Assembly (NCBI RefSeq): GCF_021538895.1
Contig: NZ_JADDRL010000072.1
Span: forward strand, 1-51,203
Source: Streptomyces olivochromogenes
Lineage (GTDB): Bacteria; Actinomycetota; Actinomycetes; Streptomycetales; Streptomycetaceae
Direction of reading: 5' to 3'
DNA: 51,203 bases
Position 1 is the first letter of the stretch, and every line of letters begins with the position of its first letter. Made by a program: the position numbers and the translations under genes. This document shows positions 7,615 to 15,182 of the stretch, one piece after another. Below the pieces are notes generated by a model, which saw nothing but the letters and a program-made list of their open reading frames with translations, had not been told where the DNA came from and searched no databases.

Positions 7615-7646
7615 GCCGGGCCCGATCGAGTCCGGCCGGGCCCGGC
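7615..7646. terminator. Hairpin after the MFS gene
   Basis: A 9-bp perfect GC stem (7615-7623 with 7638-7646) with a 14-nt loop lies 37 nt after the MFS stop. It may terminate the chrB-MFS transcript. It lies only 22 nt before the next ATG, so it could instead be a 5' leader structure. Confidence 0.4.
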
Positions 7647-7668
7647 TCGGGCATCTCCAGGGGACGAC

Positions 7669-8361
7669 ATGATCTGGTCACGGCTCCGCCGCGGGCGGTC
7701 GACGCCCGGGCTTCCGCTGCCCGGCGTATGCGGACACCGGCGGCACACCTTGCGCACGGCCCGTCTCCTGCTCTACACCCCGGAGACCAAGCTGGACCTC
7801 GCGGCCGCCCTGGCCTCCGCCTCGGACCCCGAGGCCCAGCGATGGCTCGGCTGGGGCCAGGGCGTCCTGACGGACCCACGCACCCGCGAGGCCCTGCTCC
7901 AGCTGCGCCCCGGCGATGCCGCCTCCCGCGTCAAGTCCCGTGAGGTCCGGCGCCTGTTGGCCGACCTCTACGAACCCGGCCCGGACGACGGGGAGATACT
8001 CATCGGCGTGCGCCTGGACGACGGCAGATACGCCGGCGCCACACAGTTCGATCCCGGCACCGCGGAGATCGGCGGACATCTCGCTCCCCACGCACGTGGC
8101 CAGGGCCTGGGCGCGGAACTGTTCGCGGCCGCCGCACTGCTCGCCCACGCTCATCTGGGAATACGGACGGTACGCGCGGGACACGAACCGGCGAACACCG
8201 CGAGCGGCCGGTCACTGACGGCCGCCGGCTTCGTCCCGACCGCCGGCCCACCCCACCACACCCTCCCGGACGGCCGCGAGATAGAGGCCCGCTGGCTCCA
8301 GCACACGTCGCCGACACCGACCACCCGCTGCCGAGGCGCCGCCCCGGCGGAGGGGCAGTAG
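7669..8361 (+). CDS. GNAT-family N-acetyltransferase
   Basis: A 230-residue protein with GNAT features. The acetyl-CoA pyrophosphate-binding loop reads ARGQGLGAELF (around residue 143). It is preceded by a beta strand ending in AEIGGHL and followed by the helix with HEPANTASGRSLTAAGF, the usual GNAT motif B. RimJ/RimL-type enzymes that acetylate N-terminal or small-molecule amines share this order. AGGGGACG precedes the ATG. A TAGACT hexamer at about 7600 could be a -10 element. Substrate unknown. Confidence 0.82.
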   Translation: MIWSRLRRGRSTPGLPLPGVCGHRRHTLRTARLLLYTPETKLDLAAALASASDPEAQRWLGWGQGVLTDPRTREALLQLRPGDAASRVKSREVRRLLADLYEPGPDDGEILIGVRLDDGRYAGATQFDPGTAEIGGHLAPHARGQGLGAELFAAAALLAHAHLGIRTVRAGHEPANTASGRSLTAAGFVPTAGPPHHTLPDGREIEARWLQHTSPTPTTRCRGAAPAEGQ

Positions 8362-8780
8362 CAGGCCGGGCTCAGGCACCGGCAGCGGACCGTCCGCCAG
8401 CACGGGCGGCGGCTCTCCTCGCCGGACACCACCAGGCGAGTGTCCGACGGACACCCGCGCACTCCGGCGCACAAGATTCCGCAGGTCAGTGCATCCAATT
8501 CCGCCCAGTACCAGGCTTGGAAGGCGAGGGCGTACCCATCCGGGTGGACCACCCGACCACCCCTGTCCCTCCACCTGTTGCGCATGCTTCGCTACATCAC
8601 ATGACTCTCCGGTCGCGGCATGCGGCATGGATCGGAGACCCCGTCGACGTCGGAATCGGCACACCTGTCCGGCTCCCCAACCGCCCGCCGATCTCCGCCA
8701 CAGACGCGCACAACCCACCCTGCACGGCGCAACGGAAAGGAACCCTGATGCACGAGGCGACATGAACGCCTCGCCGACGT
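8362..8780. other. Intergenic region without a convincing gene
   Basis: Short open frames occur on both strands but lack a credible start, codon bias or recognisable domain. No strong hairpin or repeat was seen. Confidence 0.5.
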
Positions 8781-9314
8781 TCAGAGCGATTCGGATGCCC
8801 TGGGCGGCTCTTCCTGCGCGGGCGCACCACGGCCGATCGTCAGGGACCAGCGCACGGCCGAGGGCGCCTCGACGGACACGACGCCACTACGGTCCGCCCC
8901 GCCAATGGCCACTTGGTTGTACGTGGTGCTGACCTCGCCGGCGAGGCAGTTCAGGGGAAAGGAGACATGCACGGACCGCACCGCGACCTTGATCTTCCCC
9001 GCGCCCTGACAACGCACCGCGATGATCAGGGCGTCCCCCTTCCTGCCCTGACCGAATGCGACGCTCGCGTTCCCACGGGTCACCTTCTGACGACCGACGA
9101 GCGTCTCGTCATCGACCAACTCCGGCGGCTTCTGCACAGGGAGCGGCCTGGTGCTCGGGCTGGCCGATGCCGTTGCCGTTGCCGAACCAGGCTCGGCCGA
9201 ACGCGTGGGCTGCGAAGCCCCCTTGGCGCCGGAATGATCCGAAGTGCACGCGGCAACAGAAAGGAGCGCTGCGGCACAGGCGGCACTCAGCCCTACGAGG
9301 GTTCGGCGGGACAC
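8781..9314 (-). CDS. Secreted lipoprotein of unknown function
   Basis: 177 residues from the GTG at 9314, which has GGAGG six bases upstream. The N-terminus is a lipoprotein signal: SRRTL, a hydrophobic stretch, then the lipobox LSVAAC followed by TSDHSG. A serine/threonine/proline-rich linker of about 45 residues, typical of surface lipoproteins, leads into a small beta-rich domain (DALIIAVRCQGAGKIKVAV ... SFPLNC) with two cysteines that could form a disulfide. The mature protein should be anchored outside the membrane. I do not recognise the domain. It is the only gene between two gene-poor stretches. Confidence 0.75.
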   Translation of the reverse strand: MSRRTLVGLSAACAAALLSVAACTSDHSGAKGASQPTRSAEPGSATATASASPSTRPLPVQKPPELVDDETLVGRQKVTRGNASVAFGQGRKGDALIIAVRCQGAGKIKVAVRSVHVSFPLNCLAGEVSTTYNQVAIGGADRSGVVSVEAPSAVRWSLTIGRGAPAQEEPPRASESL

Positions 9315-9635
9315 GTCAGTCCTCCCAGATGGCCGGCCGACACGATGCGGCACGCAGACGGTCACGGTCTTCTCGGCACCTTTGCCGCAGCCGTGGGCGT
9401 GACGACAAGGGCGCGACCATTTCCCCCGCCCTGCCTGACGGGAGCATGCCAGCCCCCTGAGGCGGACGACCGGCTTCCGCGCAATCCCTGAGCAAGACGT
9501 GAGGTTCACGTGGAGTGGAGCCGCGGAGCAACTGGCACCGTGAACCCGGGGCTCTCCCATGCGGAGAGAGACCGGCCAGAGAACCTTCGAGGTCCGCGGT
9601 CAAGGGGGGTGGGCACGCGCGCTCTCAGGGGGTCC
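9315..9635. other. Intergenic region, nothing recognised
   Basis: This stretch holds the 5' region of the lipoprotein gene and the 3' side of the VOC gene. No plausible gene, repeat or hairpin stands out. Confidence 0.4.
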
Positions 9636-9989
9636 TCACTGACGCCGTTGGCCAAGGACACAGAACTCGTTGCCTTCGGGGTCTGCCAGGACAACCCACG
9701 ACTGGTCACCCTGGCCGATGTCGACACGCTTCGCGCCATGAGCCTCAAGGCGAGCCACCTCGGCGTCCTGGTCATCGGGCCGGAAGTCGAGATGCAGCCG
9801 GCTCTTGACCTTCTTGCTCTCTTCGATCCGGACGAAGTCCAACCCTGGCAGGCGATCCGGCTCCGGGCGGATCTCGAACTCCTCGTCGGAGGAGTGGACC
9901 ACGACCCAACCAAGAGCCTCGGCCCACCACTGCTCCAGGGCCACCGGATCCACCGAGTGAACGATTACCTGTTCCCATTCCAAGGTCAT
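9636..9989 (-). CDS. VOC-superfamily (glyoxalase-like) protein
   Basis: 117 residues with one glyoxalase/bleomycin-resistance fold. It opens with WEQVIVHSVDPVALEQWWAEALGWVVV and ends with the strand pattern WVVLADPEGNEFCVL, the classic VOC C-terminal signature. The histidine in SRLHLDF and the glutamate in GNEFCVL are candidate metal ligands. Proteins of this size dimerise. Typical roles are ring cleavage, isomerisation or drug sequestration. Nothing in the neighbourhood points to a substrate. Confidence 0.82.
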   Translation of the reverse strand: MTLEWEQVIVHSVDPVALEQWWAEALGWVVVHSSDEEFEIRPEPDRLPGLDFVRIEESKKVKSRLHLDFRPDDQDAEVARLEAHGAKRVDIGQGDQSWVVLADPEGNEFCVLGQRRQ

Positions 9990-10174
9990 CCGGCGAGCGT
10001 AGTCCGACCGGGGTTTCGAAAACAGGCGCGGTACTCCCGTGGCTCCCAGGCGCCCTCCGGCGCATGAGGCGCTGACGACGGCGTTGGGCGTGGCCTTGTA
10101 TAGCGGATACGTCAGCGGAATGGCCGGATCTCGCCCACTTCTTTGACCATCGTTGACCCCCGTTTGCCTCTGCT

Positions 10175-10188
10175 GTCACTGGCGTGAC
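10175..10188. promoter_or_regulatory. GTCAC-TGGC-GTGAC palindrome upstream of the secreted propeller gene
   Basis: A 14-bp inverted repeat lies about 75 nt before the GTG at 10261, in the only gap upstream of that gene. It is a possible operator; no regulator is linked to it. Confidence 0.35.
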
Positions 10189-10260
10189 CTAGGCTCCGGT
10201 TGCTTCCCCAGTTCAACTCGACAACAGGGGCTTTTTTCGTTCCGGGAGTTCGAAACCACC

Positions 10261-12255
10261 GTGCGCATACGCACTCTTCCGGCCGCGACGGCGCTCGCGG
10301 TCCTCTTCAGCTCGGCCGCGCTCGCGGTCACCTCGGCCGCGCCCGCGCTGGCCGACTCCAGCACCGTCCTGCCGGTCAAGTCGACCGGCGACGTCGTCGT
10401 GGACGGCGTCCACCAGCGGGTCTTCATCAGCGACCCGACCAGCGGAAAGGTCGTCGCAACCGACTACAGCGGCACGGTCGTCGGAACCGTCGACTCGTTG
10501 CCCGGCGTGCGCGGCCTGGAACTGTCCGCCGACTCCGGCACCCTGTACGCGGCCGTCGAGGACGCCGACGCGATCGTCGCCATCGATACGGCGACCGCCA
10601 CCGAGGCCCATCGCTACCCGACGGGCGACGGCACCCAGCCCGAGTATCCGGCCCTCGCCGGCGGCAAGCTCTGGTTCGGCTACCGAGGCTCCGGCAGCGG
10701 CAACATCGGCTCGCTCGACCTGAGCGCCGGCGACCCGGTCGTGGCCCTCCACCAGGACACCACCCGTACCTGGAACGACGCTCCGATCCTCGGCTCCTCG
10801 GCCGGTGCCCCGGGCACCATCGTGGCGGGGGCCTCCGGGCAGAGCCCGAACGAACTTGCCGTCTACGACGTGTCGTCGGGCTCGGCGAACCGCACCGCGT
10901 ACGCCTGGGATCCGGGCAGCAGCAGCAACCTCACCGACCTCGCCGTCACTCCGGACGGCAAGGACGTCGTCACGGCCAGCGGCGCCCCCTACAAGCAGGA
11001 GGTGTTCAAGCTCTCGGACCTGTCGGAGGACGGCAGCTACACCACCAACCCCTACCCGAACGCGGTCGACATCGCCCCGAACGGCGCCGTCGCCGCGGGC
11101 ACCTTCTCCTGGTACGACCCCGACGTCCACATCTTCGAGCCGGGCGTCTCCACGCCGGTACGGCAGTACGACTTCCCGAATACCGGCACCAGCAGCGGCT
11201 CCGACACCCTCGCGGCCTCGGGTCTCGCCTGGGCGCCGGACGCCGGCAAGCTGTTCGCGGTGTCGTACAACGCCACAGACGTGTACTCGCTGCGCGTCCT
11301 CGACGACCCGACCAAGGCGGACACCACCCTCACGGCGACGGCCCCGGCCACCGCCACGCGCGCCAAGTCCCTCGGCGTCACGGGCAAACTGACGTCGAAC
11401 ACCGTGTTCCCGTCCGGTACCACGGTCTCCGTCACCCGCACCGACGACGAGTCCCCGGCCGGCAAGGCGCTCGGCAAGGCGACGATCGGTGCCGACGGCT
11501 CGTACACCTTCGCCGACACCCCGCCGGCCGGCGGCAAGGTCACGTACACGGTCGGCTACGCGGGCGACGAGTACCACGCGGGCGCCACCGCCACGAGCAC
11601 GGTGAACGTCACCCGCACCGCGACCATGGTGACGCTCAACAACAACGGCAAGGTGTACGCGTACAACAGCGCGGTGAAGTTCACGGCGCACCTGGGGACG
11701 ACGTACAAGAACCGCACCGTCGCGATCTACGCCAACCCCTACGGCGCGGACAAGCCCGAGAAGCTGGTCAAGTCCGGCACGGTCGACTCCTCCGGCAACC
11801 TGTCCGTCACTCTCTCCCTGACCCGCGACACCAAGCTCACCGCCAAGTTCACCGGCGACACCCGGTACGCGCTCGCGACGGCCATCAGCACGGTCGGCGC
11901 GCAGGTCAAGGTGTCGACCGCGCTCAGCGGCTACTACACGAGCAAGACGGCGTGGAGCCAGACGTACCGCTACTTCCACAAGTCCAAGGACCCCGTCTAC
12001 GACACGACGATGACGCCGTACCCGGGCCGCAAGTACAAGGTGGAGATGCAGGGTTACTACCAGGGTGCCTGGCGCACCACGCACTCCGCGTACCTCGTAC
12101 TCGGCTCGGGCGGCAAGGACACGCTCGAGCTCATGGGCACCCCGCCGACGGGCGTCCGCTTCCGGGTCCGGTCGTCCTACATCGACACGACGTCGGGCGA
12201 CAACGTGAACTCGACGACGCACGGGACCTGGAAGTACCTCATCTTCACCAGCTGA
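10261..12255 (+). CDS. Secreted beta-propeller protein with Ig-like repeats
   Basis: A 664-residue exported protein. A Sec signal peptide (MRIRTLP, hydrophobic run, APALA-DSS) would be cleaved near residue 35. Residues about 36-385 form a YncE/NHL-like beta-propeller with repeated blades (VFISDPTSGKVVATD, LYAAVEDADAIVAID, LAVTPDGKDVVTA). They are followed by Ig-like beta-sandwich repeats (about 390-470 with a GADGSYTFADTP turn, and 475-555) and a C-terminal domain rich in tyrosine (YYTSKTAW, YRYF). No sortase motif or transmembrane anchor is seen, so it is probably released or wall-associated. The GTG has a weak GGGAG site 12 bases upstream. Confidence 0.8.
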   Translation: MRIRTLPAATALAVLFSSAALAVTSAAPALADSSTVLPVKSTGDVVVDGVHQRVFISDPTSGKVVATDYSGTVVGTVDSLPGVRGLELSADSGTLYAAVEDADAIVAIDTATATEAHRYPTGDGTQPEYPALAGGKLWFGYRGSGSGNIGSLDLSAGDPVVALHQDTTRTWNDAPILGSSAGAPGTIVAGASGQSPNELAVYDVSSGSANRTAYAWDPGSSSNLTDLAVTPDGKDVVTASGAPYKQEVFKLSDLSEDGSYTTNPYPNAVDIAPNGAVAAGTFSWYDPDVHIFEPGVSTPVRQYDFPNTGTSSGSDTLAASGLAWAPDAGKLFAVSYNATDVYSLRVLDDPTKADTTLTATAPATATRAKSLGVTGKLTSNTVFPSGTTVSVTRTDDESPAGKALGKATIGADGSYTFADTPPAGGKVTYTVGYAGDEYHAGATATSTVNVTRTATMVTLNNNGKVYAYNSAVKFTAHLGTTYKNRTVAIYANPYGADKPEKLVKSGTVDSSGNLSVTLSLTRDTKLTAKFTGDTRYALATAISTVGAQVKVSTALSGYYTSKTAWSQTYRYFHKSKDPVYDTTMTPYPGRKYKVEMQGYYQGAWRTTHSAYLVLGSGGKDTLELMGTPPTGVRFRVRSSYIDTTSGDNVNSTTHGTWKYLIFTS

Positions 12256-12753
12256 CGTCCGGTACTTCTCTCCGAAGACCGACGTGACGGGCGCGGGTCT
12301 GCCGCTGAAGCAGGCCCGCGCCCTGGGCATCCGCCAGGCCGAGGAAGCACAGGACCGCCGGCACTAGGCGGTGGTCGGCGACGGTCGGGCCCCGAGGGGG
12401 CGCGCACTCGGCGAGATGCCCGAGCCGAAGCAGGCTCTGCCCGAGGGGCACGGGTGCTGACGCCGTGCGAGCGGCTGGTGGTAGGAGAGTTCCTCGACCG
12501 CCGCTGGACCCGTTCGGCCGCCTGCACCACCTCGCTGACGGCTCCGGGCTCCGCCTGGCCACGCGCCGCGGATCAAGCTTCGTGTACCTGGCCTGCTTCC
12601 GCCCCTGCGGGGCAGGCGAGCCCGGCCGTCGGCGCGAGCGCGTCGGAGGCGGTTGCCCCGGCGAGCCGACGGCGGGGAGACCGCCCGTCTGATGGTCCGA
12701 GCCGTAACCCAGCGGGCGGCTCAAACGGTTCCCCAAAAGGCCCGCGAAACCAC
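12256..12753. other. Gene-poor stretch before the tRNA remnant
   Basis: No complete gene is supported. A short open frame ending at 12367 (tail QARALGIRQAEEAQDRRH) reads like the C-terminus of a coding sequence but has no body upstream, so it may be a gene remnant at the junction. Confidence 0.4.
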
Positions 12754-12790
12754 TCAGGGGCCCGACCCGCCAAGCGGATCAGGCCCCTGA
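12754..12790. terminator. Original chromosomal terminator of the tRNA-Pro gene
   Basis: TCAGGGGCC (12754-12762) pairs with GGCCCCTGA (12782-12790). It lies 15 nt beyond the 3' end of the tRNA remnant, where the terminator of the minus-strand tRNA gene stood before the element integrated. Confidence 0.7.
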
Positions 12791-12803
12791 TTTGGTACTG
12801 CAC

Positions 12804-12848
12804 TGTCGGGGTGGCGGGATTTGAACCCACGACCTCTTCGTCCCGAAC
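12804..12848. repeat. Left attachment site (tRNA-Pro 3' remnant, direct repeat copy 1)
   Basis: 45 bp identical to 31265-31309. It covers tRNA positions from the anticodon stem to the discriminator base plus two flanking bases. The identity breaks at C12803 and T12849. Confidence 0.93.
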
Positions 12849-12929
12849 TATCGGCAGTGGGGTCATTGCCGTCCAGCGAGCTGGTCAGTCGGCCGCTCAC
12901 AGCTCTTGGCGGTCGGCTGTGGTCATGGT

Positions 12930-12953
12930 GGTTGCTGTACTCCGTTGCTGTAC
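12930..12953. promoter_or_regulatory. Putative integrase arm-binding site, left
   Basis: Two direct copies of TTGCTGTAC within 24 bp, 82 bp inside the left attachment core. The same 24-bp block with one mismatch occurs near the right core at 31193-31216. Paired arm repeats flanking the core are expected for a tyrosine integrase attP. Confidence 0.65.
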
Positions 12954-12961
12954 TGCAGCAC

Positions 12962-13381
12962 TCATTGCAGCCGCTCCGCCTGGTCATACTCGGCTGCCCT
13001 GAAAGTGGGCCAGTACGTGATCTGGGGCTGGGTTCGCTCGATCATTGCCAACAGTGCCTCTCCATGCAGGGTGCGCACTCCAACCTCGGCTCCATCTGTG
13101 CCCGCAAGGTTGTCGACCACATAGAGGTAGTAGTGCTCGGGTTTCGCCCTGGCGGCTTCCACCTGGCGGTGTTCCAGCGGCAGTGCTTCGCTGCGCGCCG
13201 TGCGGCTGCAGGCCTTCACTTCGATCATGCGAGGCGGACTTTCGACGTCGTACGGGAGGCCCGAGGTGTGGACGTCTTTCGGATCGCGGCCTGCGGCTCG
13301 TTCCAAGGCCATCACATGCGTGATCGCGGCCTGCTCTGTCTCCTTGTTCCCCACCATGCCCCCTATGGTCAGCCGACCCAT
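12962..13381 (-). CDS. DUF3883-like (restriction-endonuclease-fold) protein
   Basis: 139 residues. The pattern GRDPKDVHTSGLPYDVES, MIEVKAC and YYLYVVDNL matches the DUF3883/NO VEIN C-terminal family, which has a PD-(D/E)XK-like fold. The acidic residue in NKETEQA, D45 and E54-x-K56 form a plausible catalytic set. Such domains usually sit at the end of large helicase-like defence proteins, whereas here the domain stands alone. The ATG at 13381 lacks a clear ribosome-binding site; an internal GTG (residue 10) follows GGGGG and may be the true start. It is the gene closest to the left attachment site, a typical cargo position. Confidence 0.7.
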   Translation of the reverse strand: MGRLTIGGMVGNKETEQAAITHVMALERAAGRDPKDVHTSGLPYDVESPPRMIEVKACSRTARSEALPLEHRQVEAARAKPEHYYLYVVDNLAGTDGAEVGVRTLHGEALLAMIERTQPQITYWPTFRAAEYDQAERLQ

Positions 13382-13807
13382 GGTGCCGCGAAGAATCTCA
13401 GCTTGGGAAGCTCAGTAGGACACTGAGTGCCGGAATCGGGTCCGCCTCCGCTCCGAACGCTCTGTCAAGGCAGCCGATTCCCCCCAGCAGTCCTTGCACA
13501 AGGGCAGGAAGGAGGCCTAGTCACAGTCACCGCACGCGTTGCATGCGATCGAGTAGCCAGCTCTGTTCGCGCTTTAGCAAGGTCGTTGGTCGTCATTGGC
13601 CACTGTTGAGCGACCTCGGACGGCCCAGGGACGGCCCGGCGTGGCAGGTCCGGGGCGTGCGCGATCCCCAGGTGGGTTGCCGCCGAACCGGTCCGCTGTC
13701 AGCTAGAAACCTGTTGGTCATCCCTCGTGCTCGGGGCGACTGACCGCATCTCTGCAGCAGCGCAGTCGGCCGAGCACTACGGATCACCCTTGTCGGTTAC
13801 GGCGGGC
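13382..13807. other. Intergenic stretch in the element's cargo region
   Basis: No credible gene. It holds a small palindrome AGCTT-GGG-AAGCT at 13400-13412 just upstream of the DUF3883-like gene, within a 16-bp word repeated at 15455-15470. Confidence 0.4.
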
Positions 13808-14467
13808 TTAGGCAGGTGAGGGCTCGCCGTCCTTCGCCTTGGCTTCGGCCCGCCGCGCCTTAAATGCCTCAAATTGTGCCGAAAACACATATAGGTAGTC
13901 GAGTAGGGCCTCGGCAAGCGCCAGGCCATCGGCGGCGTCCTCACGACTCACTGAGGTGCCGGTGAAGTGAGCGCCCTGGTTGCCAAGAACTCGCAGTTCT
14001 TGAGCCCACTCGAAGAGCTGCCCGTCGATCTTCCCCTCGTCCCTCATCTGCTCAAGCATCTTGAACAGCGGCTTCGGCCGGCCCCCCGCACCAGACATAC
14101 CTTGGTCCAGACATACGCCCTCAAGGGTCCGGCGGACCATGACCGCCGTAGCCGTGTACGCCTTGGCTGAGAAGCACTGTCGTGCCTCTTCATGTTCGCG
14201 CCGCATAGCCGCGGGCACGCTCAGGCTCAAGGGCCTCTGCTGCCTAGGCCAAACGGCCAGAGGGTCTCCGTCCCAACCCTCGCCGTAGTCCTCTTCCATC
14301 ATCAGGAAAGGGTCGAAGCAGTTGCCGCACTGAGCCAGTTCTAGGAGGTACGGCGGTTCGTGTTCACCGCCCCCACTAGCCTCGCTGGTCACCGTGGCCA
14401 GGGTGGGCTTCTCACAGTGGGGGCAAACCAACGGAAAAGTGGTGCCAACTCGGCTCACGTCGCTCAT
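13808..14467 (-). CDS. DUF4145 domain protein with zinc-ribbon N-terminus
   Basis: 219 residues. The N-terminus has two CxxC pairs (C15/C18 and C47/C50), which probably form a zinc ribbon. Residues about 90-190 match DUF4145: EARQCFSAKAYTATAVMVRRTLEG, then a helix leading to LRVLGNQGAH. DUF4145 domains are found fused to or near restriction and other anti-phage proteins and resemble HEPN-like helical bundles; the RxxxxH-like RVLGNQGAH motif is notable in that light. The C-terminal tail is basic. No clear ribosome-binding site precedes the ATG. Neighbouring cargo suggests a mobile-element or phage-conflict role. Confidence 0.75.
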   Translation of the reverse strand: MSDVSRVGTTFPLVCPHCEKPTLATVTSEASGGGEHEPPYLLELAQCGNCFDPFLMMEEDYGEGWDGDPLAVWPRQQRPLSLSVPAAMRREHEEARQCFSAKAYTATAVMVRRTLEGVCLDQGMSGAGGRPKPLFKMLEQMRDEGKIDGQLFEWAQELRVLGNQGAHFTGTSVSREDAADGLALAEALLDYLYVFSAQFEAFKARRAEAKAKDGEPSPA

Positions 14468-14802
14468 ATGACCGCACGCTAGCTGCGTCCTGAGCCCCGT
14501 GGGGGTTGATCGACCACACTGGGTTCTTGTTCTACCGCAGGCCTATCGCGATCGGTGCGCATCAACGGCGAAGAACGCGACCCAGCAAGGCCTGTTCCCG
14601 CTCTTTGAGCTAGGCACCTGTGCTGCTCAACCGCGTGAGGGTATCGGTTGAGCCGAGGTGCTCCCGGCGAGTCGAAGCTGCGACACCCGCTTTAGGAGTT
14701 CGGTCACTGCCCGGCTAGGCATTGGATCCGCACGGACTCACCGGCCACCAAGGGCCATTGACGGCTGTCCGCGTTCGGCACCGTTGATGTCAGGCGTGGA
14801 TG
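14468..14802. other. Intergenic stretch, nothing recognised
   Basis: Both flanking genes are on the minus strand. The interval contains the promoter region of the DUF4145 gene. No ORF with reasonable codon use was seen. Confidence 0.4.
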
Positions 14803-15144
14803 TCACGTGAGGTCCTTCAAGGTTCCAGGGATGCTGTCGAACATGCCCGGCGGGAACGACCTCATGCCGAGCTTCTCCATGCCCGCCACCGTGGCAGCCA
14901 GAGACACGACCTGCCCTAGTGGGCTGTCCTTCTGGATGACGAACACGAACTCACTCTCGGATGGCGGAAGCGTCTTCGGCAGCGTCATCAAACCGTGCCT
15001 GTCGAGCTCCTTGCTGATCTGCTCGCGCAGCGCCGCGCTGAGTCGGTCTCTCTCCGGCGCGGCGTACTTCTTGATGAAGCGCATCGAGAGGCGCTTGATG
15101 CCGTGGTCCACCTCTACCGCGTGAGCAATCACAGTGAAGTCCAT
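14803..15144 (-). CDS. Hypothetical protein, 113 residues, probably leaderless
   Basis: The protein begins MDFTVIAHAVEVDHGIKRL and has a basic helical middle (RFIKKYAAPERDRLSAALREQISKEL). A FVFVIQKDSP strand and a C-terminus with paired prolines follow. No family is recognised, and no membrane segment or signal peptide is present. A consensus-like promoter sits immediately upstream with its -10 box eight bases before the ATG, so the transcript should start at or next to the start codon. It is the only gene in the cargo block with such a clear promoter. Confidence 0.55.
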   Translation of the reverse strand: MDFTVIAHAVEVDHGIKRLSMRFIKKYAAPERDRLSAALREQISKELDRHGLMTLPKTLPPSESEFVFVIQKDSPLGQVVSLAATVAGMEKLGMRSFPPGMFDSIPGTLKDLT

Positions 15145-15152
15145 AAGACAGT

Positions 15153-15182
15153 AGATAACTCAGTTAGTAGCTGGGTTGTCAA
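15153..15182 (-). promoter_or_regulatory. Consensus sigma-70-type promoter for the 113-residue gene
   Basis: On the minus strand TTGACA (15182-15177) and TTATCT (15158-15153) are separated by 18 bp. The -10 ends eight bases before the ATG at 15144, predicting a leaderless mRNA. AACT-C-AGTT lies in the spacer and could be an operator. Confidence 0.65.

Noticed and set aside
10213..12330. Long minus-strand frame across the secreted propeller gene
   Set aside because: Arg/Val/Gly-rich shadow; the plus-strand frame has a signal peptide and beta-propeller repeats.
12278..12367. Short frame ending QARALGIRQAEEAQDRRH
   Set aside because: Looks like a C-terminal tail of a gene but no body precedes it; too little to name as a pseudogene.
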